Assembly (NCBI RefSeq): GCF_001584145.1
Contig: NZ_CP013232.1
Location: 2,976,001-3,040,000, forward strand
Direction: 5' to 3'
From: Collimonas fungivorans
Lineage (GTDB): Bacteria; Pseudomonadota; Gammaproteobacteria; Burkholderiales; Burkholderiaceae_D
Length of the DNA stretch: 64,000 nucleotides
Shown here one piece after another: positions 35,705-44,984 of this stretch. The number at the start of each line of letters is the position of its first letter. Within the stretch, counting starts at the first letter, position 1. The notes below the pieces were generated by a model, which was not told the origin of the DNA, ran no database searches, and saw only the letters and a program-made list of their open reading frames with translations. Made by a program: the position numbers and the translations under genes.

Positions 35705-35756
35705 TTGTTTAGTTGCAGCAATATTTTTGTTTAGTGCCAATGCCGTTTTGTTTAGT
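35705..35756. repeat. Three phased direct repeats TTGTTTAGT
   Basis: TTGTTTAGT occurs at 35705, 35727 and 35748, start-to-start spacing 22 and 21 bp, i.e. two helical turns. This is the spacing expected for repeated protein-binding sites on one face of DNA. No known motif was recognised. Confidence 0.75.
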
Positions 35757-36050
35757 TGAAACAAAAATTGTCACCCGTATTTCGTTGTGGCGAAGCCGAT
35801 GTGCAGTCATTTTCATCTCTGGAATTCAATTGATAGCGGCCAGCTTCTCACTCGTAAAAGACGCGTTCATGACACCGCACTTATGACTACAAAAATTGAA
35901 AAAACAGGATTTAGGAGATGTCTCATATCGCTGAAAAAATTTGGCGGCACACACGTGCAAACTGCTGCTTCGGATTTGGAAAAATTATTTTTATTTAAAA
36001 AAAACGGTAGCGATGCTCTCAGTGTGGACTTGGTCCGCCATATACAATGT

Positions 36051-36080
36051 CAAGGTTTGGCAAGGTTTGGCAAGGTTTGA
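36051..36080. repeat. 10-bp tandem repeat, three copies
   Basis: CAAGGTTTGG twice, followed by CAAGGTTTGA, directly adjacent. Non-coding; function unknown. Confidence 0.9.
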
Positions 36081-36297
36081 TTTTCCTGGATATCGTCATT
36101 ACCGCCTTCGCCCGGATCGGACGGCATGCAATAGTCTTTGCGTTCGACAGATAGGTCTACTGCCATATCCGGCCACTGTTGGATTGAATGGCGGACTAAA
36201 TCATCACGCTCGGCGCTACCGGCGCAATTGCGGAACTGCCTCGGAGATTCGGAGATATTGCGTGCCGTCGCATCGCAACCTCGATTGCCGTTTCTAT

Positions 36298-36330
36298 AAA
36301 AAAAGCCCGGGCAGCAAGCGCGGCCCGGGC
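36298..36330 (-). terminator. Rho-independent terminator of the Ig autotransporter gene
   Basis: On the minus strand GCCCGGGC, a 10-base loop and GCCCGGGC are followed by seven Ts. It lies about 20 bases beyond the autotransporter stop codon. Confidence 0.92.
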
Positions 36331-36350
36331 GTATCTGATGCAAAAGCAGA

Positions 36351-39300
36351 TCAGTTAAGCGGCACTTCCAGGCCAAACATGATCGACTGGCTACGGCCGT
36401 TGCCGACATTGAGATTACTGCTGTAGTCGATCGTAAACATCACGCCGTTACGCATAACCAGCTTGGCGCCAAGGCCAGCGCTCCAGTTGCCGGTGTCCTG
36501 GCTGGTAGTATGGACAATATAGGCAGGCCCTGCCGCCGCCAGATCGGCGTAGGCCAGGCTGGCGTCATCCTGCCCTTGGAACTGATGGCGGAATTCCAGC
36601 CGCGCGCGCGGTCCCCATGTGCCCAAACTCGTCACATACTGACCTTCTGCGCGCACGCCCAGGCTGCCGCTGCTGGTGCGCACGGTCTGCTTGAAGTAAG
36701 TCAGCGCATTGAGGCCGCTGGCGGACTCGGTGTACTGGTCAAGCGTGGCCGACATCAGCTCAATCCTGCCGTACGGCGACCACATCCAGCCTTGCTGGCG
36801 GAACTCGATGCCGCTGACGATGGCGCCGAACACCTGGTCGCCATGCCTCAGTCCGGTGGCAAAACCGCCGCCATCGGTGATGTAGCGCGTGGCGTTGAAA
36901 TTGAGCGTGCCGTAGCCGAGGACACCGTCGATGAACACATTCTTGGTTGGACGCAAACTGCCGTACATGGCCGCTACCACGCTTTCCGCCGTGCTCTTGG
37001 TGCCGTTGTCGCCGACGTCGCTGCTGTCGCGGCTGAAACCCGCGCCAAGGCCGATGCTGGCGAAATCGTTGATCCGGTAGTCGCCGCCGGCGCTGACGCC
37101 GTTGGTGGTGAAGCGGAATCCGGCCTGGCGGCCATTCACGTTCTGCTGGCCGAAATCAACCGCACCACCCATCCACAACGACAAGGGCTGCTTGGGATTG
37201 TCTTGGCGGATCGGCATTTCCGGCAGGCCGGCCACCGTCGACTGGGTATCGTTGGCTGCCAGCACCGGTCCGTTACCACTGCCGTTGCCACCTGTACCAC
37301 CCGCTGCCCCGGCCTTCTGCGCAGCCATCGATTGCAATGGCCAACCGACCTTGCGCATGTTCGGCTGCAAGGGCGAGCCCAGCATGCGGTCGACGTCGCT
37401 GTTCTGCCACTGTGCCGCGTTGCTGCCCGGCCGGTCGGTTGCCGGCGGCGCAAAGCTCAGGCCGAATCCCGAGCTGCCCCAGCCGTCGCCGTGCAGGCTT
37501 TCCAGGCGGCGGGTGAAGTTCGATATCTGCGCGGTGGCGAAGCGCCTGGCGCTGTCGGCCTGCGCCGCCAGCAAACCGATCACTTCAGGATCGGTCGACA
37601 TGTCGCGGCGCGGCGTCACGGTGATATTGACGCTGCCTGGCGCGGAAGTCGCAAAGGCGTTGCTCAGCGTGTAGCTGACCGCAACCGATCCGGCAAAAGT
37701 GCTGGCCGCGGTGAAGTTCATCTGGTACGCCGGTTTGCCCGCCGTGCCGACATCGCGGATGACGGCGTTGCCAGCCGCTGCAGGCGACACCGTAACCACG
37801 CTGGCGGCAGTGAACGGGCCGCCGCTGGCGCCGGCCATCAGGTCGACATTCACCGTGGCGCCTGCACTTACGGTTGCACTATGGGCGCCGGCCACCGGCA
37901 TCGGATTGACGCTGATGGTCGCCGTTACCGGCGCCGAAGCGCCGAAGGCATTCGCCAGCGTATAGCTGAAGCGGATGTCGCCGCTGCTGCCGACCACGGA
38001 GGTGTACACGATGTCGGTGCCGCTGACCGCCGTGGTCCCGGCACTCGGCGGACTGACCACCGCAACTACCGTAAACGGGCCGCCGCTGGCGCCATTGGCG
38101 GCATGCACAGTAACCGGCTGGCCGGCCAGGACGGTGGCGGTTTGCGGCACGGCTACCGGCACTGCAAGCGGTGTCACGGCCACGGTCACGCTGGCCGGGG
38201 CCGAAGTGCCGCCTGGCCCGGTTGCGGTATAGCTAAGGCTATCGCTGCCGAAATAATTGCCGGCCGGCGTATAGACCACATTCAAGCCGCTGACGACGGC
38301 GCTGCCGTGTGCAGGTGCGGTGCTGATCGCAATGCTGGTGATCGGCCCGCTGTCGTTGGCCGTGACATTCACGGTTACCGGCTGGTTGGCTGTGGTAGCA
38401 GCGCTGTCGTTGACTGCAACCGGCTGCGCCTGCCCTACGCCAAGCGTCAATGCCTGTTGCCCGTTGAAATTCTGCGCATCCGTCGCGCGCACCGTGAAGC
38501 CAAAACTGCCGGCGGCGGTTGGCGTTCCGCTCAGGAGACCGGTTGTGGCATTCAAAGTCAGCCCGGCCGGCAAGCTGCCTGCAGCTATCGTAAAGGCATA
38601 CGGCGCGATGCCGCCGCTGGCCGCGAATTGCTGGCTGTATGCGATGTTGACCTTGGCCGCGGCCATTACCCCTGGCGTCACGCTGATGGTCGGCGCGCCG
38701 ACATTCAAGGTGTAGCTGACGGTAGCACTGAACGGCGCACCGACGCCGCTGCTGCTGTCGCTGGCGCGGATGCTGACAGTAAAGCTGCCGCTCTGGTTGG
38801 TAGTGCCGGACAACACACCAGTGGCCGAGTTGAGCGCCAAGCCGGTTGGCAAGGCGCCGCCGGTCACGGCAAAACTGTATGGCGCCGTACCGCCGGCGGC
38901 CGTCAGCGTGGCGGTATAGGCGGCCTCCGCGGTCGGATTGGGCAAGGTGGCCGGATTCAAGGTCACCGCCGCGGCGGCGATCGCCAGGCTATAAGCCTGG
39001 CTGCCGCTGAAGCTGTTCGCATCCAGCGCTCTTACCGTGAAACTGAAAGTGCCGGCAGCGCTCGGTGTCCCGCTTAAAGCGCCGGTCGAGGCGTTCAGCG
39101 TGACACCGGCCGGCAACGCACCGCTGGTCAGGCTATAGGCATAGGGCGCGGCGCCGCCGCTGGCGCTGATTGTCGCGCTATAACCGAGCGCCACCGTGCC
39201 GCCGGCAATACTGCTCGGCGCCAGGCTGATGCTCGGCGCCGCCACCGCCAGCGTGTAGCTGCTCTGCACGCTGAATGGCGCACCGGCGCCGGTGCTGCTG

Positions 39301-42300
39301 TCGGTAGCGCGCACCGTGATCGGGAAGCTGCCGGCTTGTACAGTAGTACCGGACAATACGCCGGTGCCGGGATTCAGCGTGATGCCGCTCGGCAGGGTGC
39401 CGGAAGTCAAGGCATAACTATAGGACGCGGTGCCGCCGGCGGCGCTGAATGTCACGCTGTACGGCGCGGCAACGGCTGCCGCCGGCAGCGAAGCCGGTGT
39501 CAGCGTCAGGGTCGGCACGCCGACCGCGACGGTGTAGGCGCGGGTCCCGGCAAAACCATTGGCATCGCTGGCGCGCACGGTGAAATTGAAGCTGCCGGCC
39601 GCGGTCGGCGTCCCGGACAGCGCCCCGCTGCTGCCATTGAGCGTCACGCCGGTCGGCAAGGCGCCGGCCGAGATTGTATAAGAATAGGCGCCAATGCCGC
39701 CGCTGGCACTGATCGAAGCCGAGTAAGATGCCGCGATTGCTCCGCCCGGCAAACTGGCCGGCGTCAGGCTGATGGTCGGGGCACTGATCGCCAGTGTATA
39801 AGCGATGGCAATCGAGAATGGCGCACCGGCGCCGGTCGACTGATCGGTAGCCGTGACGGTAACCGGGAAGTTGCCGCTCTGCGTCGGCGTACCCGACAGC
39901 GTAGCGGTGGCCGGGTTCCAGCTCAAGCCTGTCGGCAGGCTGCCCGACAGCACATAGGTGTAAGGCGCAACGCCGCCGCTAGCCGAGAATGACTGAGAGA
40001 ACGCACTGCCATAGACCGGCGTCAGCGTCGGCCCGGCCGGCGTCAGGGTCATGGTCGGGACCGCTACCGTCAGCGTAAAGGCTTGGGATTTTGTGAAAGG
40101 CCCGGTGCCGGTGCTACTGTCGGTCGCCGCAGCCGTGACCGAAAAGCTGCCGGCTACGGTCGGCGTACCGGAAATCGTCACGCTGCTGGCGCTGCTGCCG
40201 GTCACCGTCAGTCCGGCCGGCAAGCCAGTCACGCTGTAAGCAGAATAAGGCGCACTGCCGCCGCTCCAGGTCAGGGTCTGGCTGTAGCTGACGCCATCTG
40301 TCGCCGACCACGATGCAGATGGCGTGATCGCCAGCGTCGGCGCGCTCACCGTCACCGAGACGGTCGCCGGACTCGAGGTACCGGCGCCGTTGGTTGCGGT
40401 ATAGGTGAACGAATCGCTGCCGGCATAACCTGCTGTCGGCGTATAGGTGATGCTGGTGCCGCTGGCGATGGCCGTGCCGTGTCCCGCGGCCGATGCGACA
40501 GCAACCGAAGTCGCCACGCCGCCGCTCAGGTTGAGCGGGATCGCATTGGCTGAACTGCCGTAGGCAACCGTGGCGCTGACGGCGCCGGCAACCGGCAGGC
40601 CGGGAGCGACAGTCACCGAGTAGGCGCGCGAGCCGGTGTAGGGGCCGGCGCCGGTAGAACTATCGGTAGCGGTGACCGTGAAATTGAATGGACCGGCTGC
40701 GGTCGGGGTGCCGGTCAGCGCGCCGGTGGATGCCAACGACAGGCCCGGCGGCAAGGCGCCCGAGCTGATGCTGTAAGTGTAGGAAGAAGTCCCGCCGCTT
40801 GCGGTCACGTTCTGATTGACGCTGGTGCCGACAGTCATGGCGGCCAGAGTGGTTGGGCTGAGCGTGATGGTCGGCGCACTGACCGTCAATGAATACGCCC
40901 GCGCGCCGTTATACGGTCCAGTCCCGGTTGAACTGTCTATAACCCTGACGGTGAAATTGAAAGTACCGCCTGCGGTTGGCGTACCTGACAGCACACCAGC
41001 AGACGACAGCGACATGCCAGCTGGCAAAGCACCTGCCGTGATCGCATAAGTGTAGGGAACGGTGCCGCCGCTGGTAGTCAAATTCAGGCTGCCATAGGCG
41101 GTAGCTACCGAAGCCGGCGGCACGGTGGTCGGCAAGATGTTTATCGTTGGCGGACTGATGACGAGGCTATAGGCGAGCGAACCGGAAAAACCGTTCTGGT
41201 CAATGGCCTTGACCGTGAAATTGAAAGTACCTCCCGCAGTCGGCGTGCCGGACAAAGCGCCGCTGCTGGACAACGACAGTCCGGCCGGCAGCGCGCCGGC
41301 GGTGATCGTGAAGGTATAAGGAGAGGTGCCGCCACTGGCTGTCAACGGTCCCCCGGCATATGCCGTGCCAACCGTACCGGCGCCGAGCGTGGCTGGGCTG
41401 ACGACGATGGTCGGCGTCGCATTGATCACGATCGTCACGTTCTGGGCCTGGGAGAACGGCCCGCTGCCGCTAGTGCTGTCAGTGTACTTGACGGAAAAAG
41501 TAGAGCTGCCGACCACTGTCGGGGTGCCGGAAATCAAGCCGCTGGACGACATGCTCAGGCCCGGCGGCAGAGTTCCCAACCCGACCTGCACCGAATAACT
41601 GTATGGCGCCGTGCCGCCGCTGGTGCTGAGCTGCTGGCTGTACGGCAGCGATACCGTGCCGGCGGGCGGACTGCTCGGCGACAATGCCATTACCGGTATG
41701 GCAACGACCATCGAGTAGGTTTTGGTGGTGGCCAGCGCAGTCGGCGTAGTCGAATCATGCACCCCGACGGTAAACGTGAATGAGCCAGCCGCGGTTGGCG
41801 TGCCGGTGATGGCGCCGGCTGATGACAGGCTCAGCCCCGCCGGCAGGCCGCCGGAAGAAAGCGAATAGACATAAGGCGCAACACCGCCGGAGGAACTCAA
41901 GGTTTGGTTATAGCTGCTACCGATCGCGGGTGCCGCCAAGACAGCAGGGGTTACCGTGATAGGCGAAGCCGCCGGCAGGATCGTAACCGTAAATACTAGC
42001 GGATGGTTCAGCTCGTCTTGGATGGTGAACGTATCAGATAAGGCGCCATCGCCATTGTTGACGTAGGTTAGGATGCCGGTGCCGTTTCCCACGGCTGGAT
42101 CTACATCCGGAATACTACCGTGCGAAGGCAAAACCGAGATTCCAGTGAAGCCAAATGTCGAACAGCTCGACAGGTCCATGGTAGCCGAGCCGCCCGACGC
42201 AACGGTCATAGTTTGAGTCGGTGCGCAAGGCGCCGCATACGCCAAGTTTGCCCAGCCAAAAATCACTGAAAACAACAAACCAAACATGATCCGGACAACA

Positions 42301-42425
42301 AGCCCGGGACAGTAAGTCCCGGCCCCATGCTGTCCGGATATCTCCCCCGCTGCGCTTGATGCTGAAGTTGTCGCAGGCAATGGCAAAACACAAGTGCCGG
42401 CACGACCGTGTGGACGTAGCAACAT
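36351..42425 (-). CDS. Giant Ig-repeat autotransporter (putative surface adhesin)
   Basis: 2024 residues. ATG 42425 has an excellent AGGGAG site, which gives a 66-residue leader ending FGLLFSVIFGWANLAYAA. Next are an Ig-like N-terminal domain, twelve putative-Ig (He_PIG-type) domains of about 90 residues with the pattern GG-APY-Y...GALPAGLSL...G-LSGTPTAAG-F-FTV-A-D, and four longer-spaced Big_9/cadherin-like domains (e.g. PVAVNDSAATTANQPVTVNV). After a helical linker (QADSARRFATAQISNFTRRL) and a Gly-rich spacer, the last ~275 residues form a classical monomeric autotransporter beta-barrel ending MFGLEVPLN. It should present a long rod on the cell surface. It is divergent from the tail-collar gene set and has its own terminator. 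Confidence 0.92.
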   Translation of the reverse strand: MLLRPHGRAGTCVLPLPATTSASSAAGEISGQHGAGTYCPGLVVRIMFGLLFSVIFGWANLAYAAPCAPTQTMTVASGGSATMDLSSCSTFGFTGISVLPSHGSIPDVDPAVGNGTGILTYVNNGDGALSDTFTIQDELNHPLVFTVTILPAASPITVTPAVLAAPAIGSSYNQTLSSSGGVAPYVYSLSSGGLPAGLSLSSAGAITGTPTAAGSFTFTVGVHDSTTPTALATTKTYSMVVAIPVMALSPSSPPAGTVSLPYSQQLSTSGGTAPYSYSVQVGLGTLPPGLSMSSSGLISGTPTVVGSSTFSVKYTDSTSGSGPFSQAQNVTIVINATPTIVVSPATLGAGTVGTAYAGGPLTASGGTSPYTFTITAGALPAGLSLSSSGALSGTPTAGGTFNFTVKAIDQNGFSGSLAYSLVISPPTINILPTTVPPASVATAYGSLNLTTSGGTVPYTYAITAGALPAGMSLSSAGVLSGTPTAGGTFNFTVRVIDSSTGTGPYNGARAYSLTVSAPTITLSPTTLAAMTVGTSVNQNVTASGGTSSYTYSISSGALPPGLSLASTGALTGTPTAAGPFNFTVTATDSSTGAGPYTGSRAYSVTVAPGLPVAGAVSATVAYGSSANAIPLNLSGGVATSVAVASAAGHGTAIASGTSITYTPTAGYAGSDSFTYTATNGAGTSSPATVSVTVSAPTLAITPSASWSATDGVSYSQTLTWSGGSAPYSAYSVTGLPAGLTVTGSSASSVTISGTPTVAGSFSVTAAATDSSTGTGPFTKSQAFTLTVAVPTMTLTPAGPTLTPVYGSAFSQSFSASGGVAPYTYVLSGSLPTGLSWNPATATLSGTPTQSGNFPVTVTATDQSTGAGAPFSIAIAYTLAISAPTISLTPASLPGGAIAASYSASISASGGIGAYSYTISAGALPTGVTLNGSSGALSGTPTAAGSFNFTVRASDANGFAGTRAYTVAVGVPTLTLTPASLPAAAVAAPYSVTFSAAGGTASYSYALTSGTLPSGITLNPGTGVLSGTTVQAGSFPITVRATDSSTGAGAPFSVQSSYTLAVAAPSISLAPSSIAGGTVALGYSATISASGGAAPYAYSLTSGALPAGVTLNASTGALSGTPSAAGTFSFTVRALDANSFSGSQAYSLAIAAAAVTLNPATLPNPTAEAAYTATLTAAGGTAPYSFAVTGGALPTGLALNSATGVLSGTTNQSGSFTVSIRASDSSSGVGAPFSATVSYTLNVGAPTISVTPGVMAAAKVNIAYSQQFAASGGIAPYAFTIAAGSLPAGLTLNATTGLLSGTPTAAGSFGFTVRATDAQNFNGQQALTLGVGQAQPVAVNDSAATTANQPVTVNVTANDSGPITSIAISTAPAHGSAVVSGLNVVYTPAGNYFGSDSLSYTATGPGGTSAPASVTVAVTPLAVPVAVPQTATVLAGQPVTVHAANGASGGPFTVVAVVSPPSAGTTAVSGTDIVYTSVVGSSGDIRFSYTLANAFGASAPVTATISVNPMPVAGAHSATVSAGATVNVDLMAGASGGPFTAASVVTVSPAAAGNAVIRDVGTAGKPAYQMNFTAASTFAGSVAVSYTLSNAFATSAPGSVNITVTPRRDMSTDPEVIGLLAAQADSARRFATAQISNFTRRLESLHGDGWGSSGFGLSFAPPATDRPGSNAAQWQNSDVDRMLGSPLQPNMRKVGWPLQSMAAQKAGAAGGTGGNGSGNGPVLAANDTQSTVAGLPEMPIRQDNPKQPLSLWMGGAVDFGQQNVNGRQAGFRFTTNGVSAGGDYRINDFASIGLGAGFSRDSSDVGDNGTKSTAESVVAAMYGSLRPTKNVFIDGVLGYGTLNFNATRYITDGGGFATGLRHGDQVFGAIVSGIEFRQQGWMWSPYGRIELMSATLDQYTESASGLNALTYFKQTVRTSSGSLGVRAEGQYVTSLGTWGPRARLEFRHQFQGQDDASLAYADLAAAGPAYIVHTTSQDTGNWSAGLGAKLVMRNGVMFTIDYSSNLNVGNGRSQSIMFGLEVPLN

Positions 42426-42711
42426 GAAAGCTCCCTGATATTTTTTTGGATTCGAACCGTCGTTATCAGCGATTCGATATTGTTTTAATAGATATTCGAG
42501 GAAAGAGCTGATAGCAGTCAGGAGTCGCTCTGGAAGCTATTGACGCTTGCCTTCTGGCAACGTATGCTACCCCTAATTATAAAAACGGCAAACAATGAAT
42601 TTTGCTTTAAAGCAAATTTATATTGCCTGTTGCGGGAATAACACAAAATAAACAATCCCGCGCTTTCCACCAGCCACTGTCAGTGCATTACCAATCTTGG
42701 GAGAGATATCG

Positions 42712-43245
42712 ATGGCTGAATACTATGTTGGACAAATCATGCTGAGCGGTTTCAATTTTGCACCGCGCGGTTTTGCTGCCTGCAATGGGCAGCTCATGCC
42801 AATCAGCCAGAACCAGGCGCTGTTCTCGCTGCTGGGGACCATGTATGGCGGCAACGGGCAAACCACCTTCGCGTTGCCAAATCTGCAAGGAAGCACACCG
42901 GTCCATGCGGGCTCCTCGGCCGACCCCAACTGGCAACCGGCGCCGTATATACAGGGACAGCTGGCCGGCGTTGAAAACGTCACCCTGCAGCCGGGGCAAC
43001 TTCCCGTGCATAACCATCTGGCGAACGCCACCACTACAGCCGGGTCGATCAAGAATCCGACCAATACGCTGTACGGCGGCAGCGGCACGGAAGCCCTGTA
43101 CGGCCAGGCTGCAGGCCCTCAGGTAACGCTGGCTCCGCAAACCGTCGCCTCCGTCGGCGGCAACGGCGCGCACAACAACATGCAGCCGTTCCGGGTCCTG
43201 AATTTCAGCATTGCCCTCTCTGGCGTTTTTCCGCCTCGCAACTAG
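42712..43245 (+). CDS. Phage tail-collar-domain protein 1 (MdpB-like)
   Basis: 177 residues, no signal peptide. The collar core reads GFNFAPRGFAACNGQLMPIS, LFSLLGTMYGGNGQTTFALPNLQG, then LPVHNH with His at 100 and 102, and ends HNNMQPFRVLNFSIALSGVFP. Cys24 is shared with the two neighbours. In T4 fibre proteins this fold forms trimers and HxH pairs bind metal. GGGAGAG precedes the ATG. It is first of three tandem paralogs of equal length. Whether and how it leaves the cell is unknown. Confidence 0.92.
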   Translation: MAEYYVGQIMLSGFNFAPRGFAACNGQLMPISQNQALFSLLGTMYGGNGQTTFALPNLQGSTPVHAGSSADPNWQPAPYIQGQLAGVENVTLQPGQLPVHNHLANATTTAGSIKNPTNTLYGGSGTEALYGQAAGPQVTLAPQTVASVGGNGAHNNMQPFRVLNFSIALSGVFPPRN

Positions 43246-43283
43246 ACTAGCCACATCCCCGTCACCTTTAAGGGAATACAGCC

Positions 43284-43817
43284 ATGACCACACCATATGT
43301 AGGTGAGATCCGCCTGCTCGCCTTTCAACGCACCCCGAGCGGCTGGTTTGCCTGCGACGGCAGCCTGCAATCAATCTCGGGATACGAAGTCCTGTACACG
43401 TTGCTGGGAACCACCTTCGGCGGCGATGGCGTCAACACCTTCGGCTTGCCCGACATGCGCGGCCAGGTGCCGCTCCACCAAGGAACCGGCAACGGCCTGT
43501 CGCCTCGGGTAATCGGCCAGCAAGGCGGCAGCGAAAACGTCACCCTGATACCCGGCAACATGCCAGGCCACACGCATTCTTTTGCCGCCAGCACCGCCTT
43601 GGCCAGCGCCACGACGCCGGCAGCCACCCTTGAACTGGCCGCCGCTGCGGGCAACGACAAGACATATACAAGCAGCGTGGCCGGGCTCACGCCGTTTTCC
43701 ATGTCGCCGGCGTCCACTTCGACGGCAGGCAATACCCTGCCGCACGAGAACACCATGCCGACGCTGACCGTATCGTTTTGCATTGCCTGGGCCGGGATTT
43801 TTCCGTCGCAGTCGTAA
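43284..43817 (+). CDS. Phage tail-collar-domain protein 2
   Basis: 177 residues. MTTPYVGEIRLLAFQRTPSG, then WFACDGSLQSIS, LYTLLGTTFGGDGVNTFGLPDMRG, MPGHTHSF (His 96 and 98), and the C-terminal HENTMPTLTVSFCIAWAGIFP. It lacks a signal peptide. 38 bases downstream of the first paralog, with AAGGGAA before the ATG. The segment after the HxH is an Ala/Thr-rich variable region, the likely recognition part if these are fibre tips. Confidence 0.92.
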   Translation: MTTPYVGEIRLLAFQRTPSGWFACDGSLQSISGYEVLYTLLGTTFGGDGVNTFGLPDMRGQVPLHQGTGNGLSPRVIGQQGGSENVTLIPGNMPGHTHSFAASTALASATTPAATLELAAAAGNDKTYTSSVAGLTPFSMSPASTSTAGNTLPHENTMPTLTVSFCIAWAGIFPSQS

Positions 43818-43885
43818 TTTAGCCAAAAGCGCAGCCAGAGCGCCTGTCGCCTGAGACCGCCAACAGATGAGATGAGGAGAACACC

Positions 43886-44419
43886 GTGACCACACCATTC
43901 CTGGGTGAAATCCAGATTTTCGGCTTCAACTTCGCGCCTGCAGGCTGGGCCCAATGCAACGGCGCCACCTTGCCGATCCAGCAATACAGCGCCTTGTTTT
44001 CCCTGCTCGGAACCAACTATGGCGGCAATGGAACGACTACTTTCCAGCTGCCGAACTTTGCCGGACGCGCGGCATGCAGCCAAGGGCAAGGCCCGGGACT
44101 GACGCCGCGCACCATCGGCGAAACTTTCGGCACCAATCTAGTTAGCCTGGGGCTCGGCGAAATGCCTGGCCACTCCCATGCCGTCAACGTTTTTCACCAG
44201 ACCAATACGGCGCTGCAGGCCAACGTACCGGACAATGGTTATGGTTTGACCGGGCCGGCCAATACCTCGCCGTTTGTACCGACTCCAACGGCAAACACGA
44301 CTTTTGCATCCACCGTCATCGGCACCGCCGGCGGCAGCCAGCCGCACGAAAACCGCCAGCCGCTGCTGCCTTTGAATTTCTGCATTGCGTTGCAAGGTGC
44401 ATTCCCCGCCTTCGACTGA
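43886..44419 (+). CDS. Phage tail-collar-domain protein 3
   Basis: 177 residues from GTG 43886 (GAGGAG upstream). MTTPFLGEIQIFGFNFAPAG, then WAQCNGATLPIQ, LFSLLGTNYGGNGTTTFQLP, MPGHSHAV (His 96 and 98), and HENRQPLLPLNFCIALQGAFP at the end. Its N-terminal half is very close to paralog 1; the middle differs. The GNAT gene overlaps its 3' end, so the four genes are probably one transcript. Confidence 0.92.
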   Translation: MTTPFLGEIQIFGFNFAPAGWAQCNGATLPIQQYSALFSLLGTNYGGNGTTTFQLPNFAGRAACSQGQGPGLTPRTIGETFGTNLVSLGLGEMPGHSHAVNVFHQTNTALQANVPDNGYGLTGPANTSPFVPTPTANTTFASTVIGTAGGSQPHENRQPLLPLNFCIALQGAFPAFD

Positions 44420-44984
44420 TCCCGGGCTTGCTGCGCTGCCGGCCTTCCCGGCCGGCGCAGTTCCGGAAACACCGGCTGCGCTGCGCCAGCGCGGCATCGT
44501 CCTGCGCCCCTGCACAACCGCGGATATCGCATTCCTGCGCGAGTTGTACCGCCAGCTGCGTGCCGAAGAACTGGCGCCGCTGCCGTGGCCGCAGGCGCAA
44601 AAAAATGCCTTCCTCGACAGCCAATTCGCGCTGCAGCACCGTCACTACCTGACCCAGTACCCGGACGCGGATTTCTGCCTGGTTGAATCGGCAGCGCAAC
44701 CGATAGGACGCCTGTACCTGTGGCGGCAGGCGCCGCAGTTCCTGGTCATCGATATCAGCCTGCTGCCGCAATGGCGCAACAGCGGCATTGGCACCGCCCT
44801 GATGCGCGGCGCCCAGGAGCTCGCGCGAGTGGGTCAGGCCGACCTGAATCTGCACGTCGACCAGCGCAACAGCGCTGCGCGGCGGCTCTATGAACGGCTG
44901 GGATTTATTGCGACGGATGAGGACGGACCATACGCCGGCATGCGCTGGCAGGCGCCGCAAGAGCTTGGAAAACAGGCTAGTTGA
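44397..44984 (+). CDS. GNAT-family acetyltransferase of the collar cluster
   Basis: About 195 residues. An N-terminal extension (LAALPAFPAGAVPETPAALRQ) precedes the GNAT fold: IVLRPCTTADIAFLRELYRQL, then the acetyl-CoA loop LLPQWRNSGIGTALM (R-x-x-G-x-G/A), and LHVDQRNSAARRLYERLGF. I use GTG 44397, which overlaps collar 3 by 23 bases; a TTG at 44385 is also possible. There is no strong ribosome site, consistent with coupling. It may acetylate the collar proteins or another partner; that is a guess from position. Confidence 0.87.
   Translation: MHSPPSTDPGLAALPAFPAGAVPETPAALRQRGIVLRPCTTADIAFLRELYRQLRAEELAPLPWPQAQKNAFLDSQFALQHRHYLTQYPDADFCLVESAAQPIGRLYLWRQAPQFLVIDISLLPQWRNSGIGTALMRGAQELARVGQADLNLHVDQRNSAARRLYERLGFIATDEDGPYAGMRWQAPQELGKQAS

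Larger units (their letters stand above)
35312..36297. other. AT-rich intergenic kilobase, no convincing gene
   Basis: About 985 bases that are much more AT-rich than the flanks, with little codon structure on either strand. A 97-codon frame from GTG 35787 ends inside short repeats and lacks a ribosome site; I do not call it. Two sets of direct repeats are listed separately. The region may be regulatory, or a scar of past insertion; no tRNA, att core or transposase was found. Confidence 0.5.

Noticed and set aside
35787..36080. A 97-codon frame in the AT-rich gap
   Set aside because: GTG start without a ribosome site, no familiar sequence, ends inside a 10-bp tandem repeat.
36510..39077. Long plus-strand frame opposite the Ig autotransporter
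   Set aside because: Antisense shadow caused by G+C-rich repeated codons; no start signal or recognisable domain.
42712..44419. A prophage or tailocin explanation for the collar genes
   Set aside because: No tail tube, sheath, baseplate, lysis, regulator or integrase gene within the window on either side; the three genes are equal-length paralogs of one domain.
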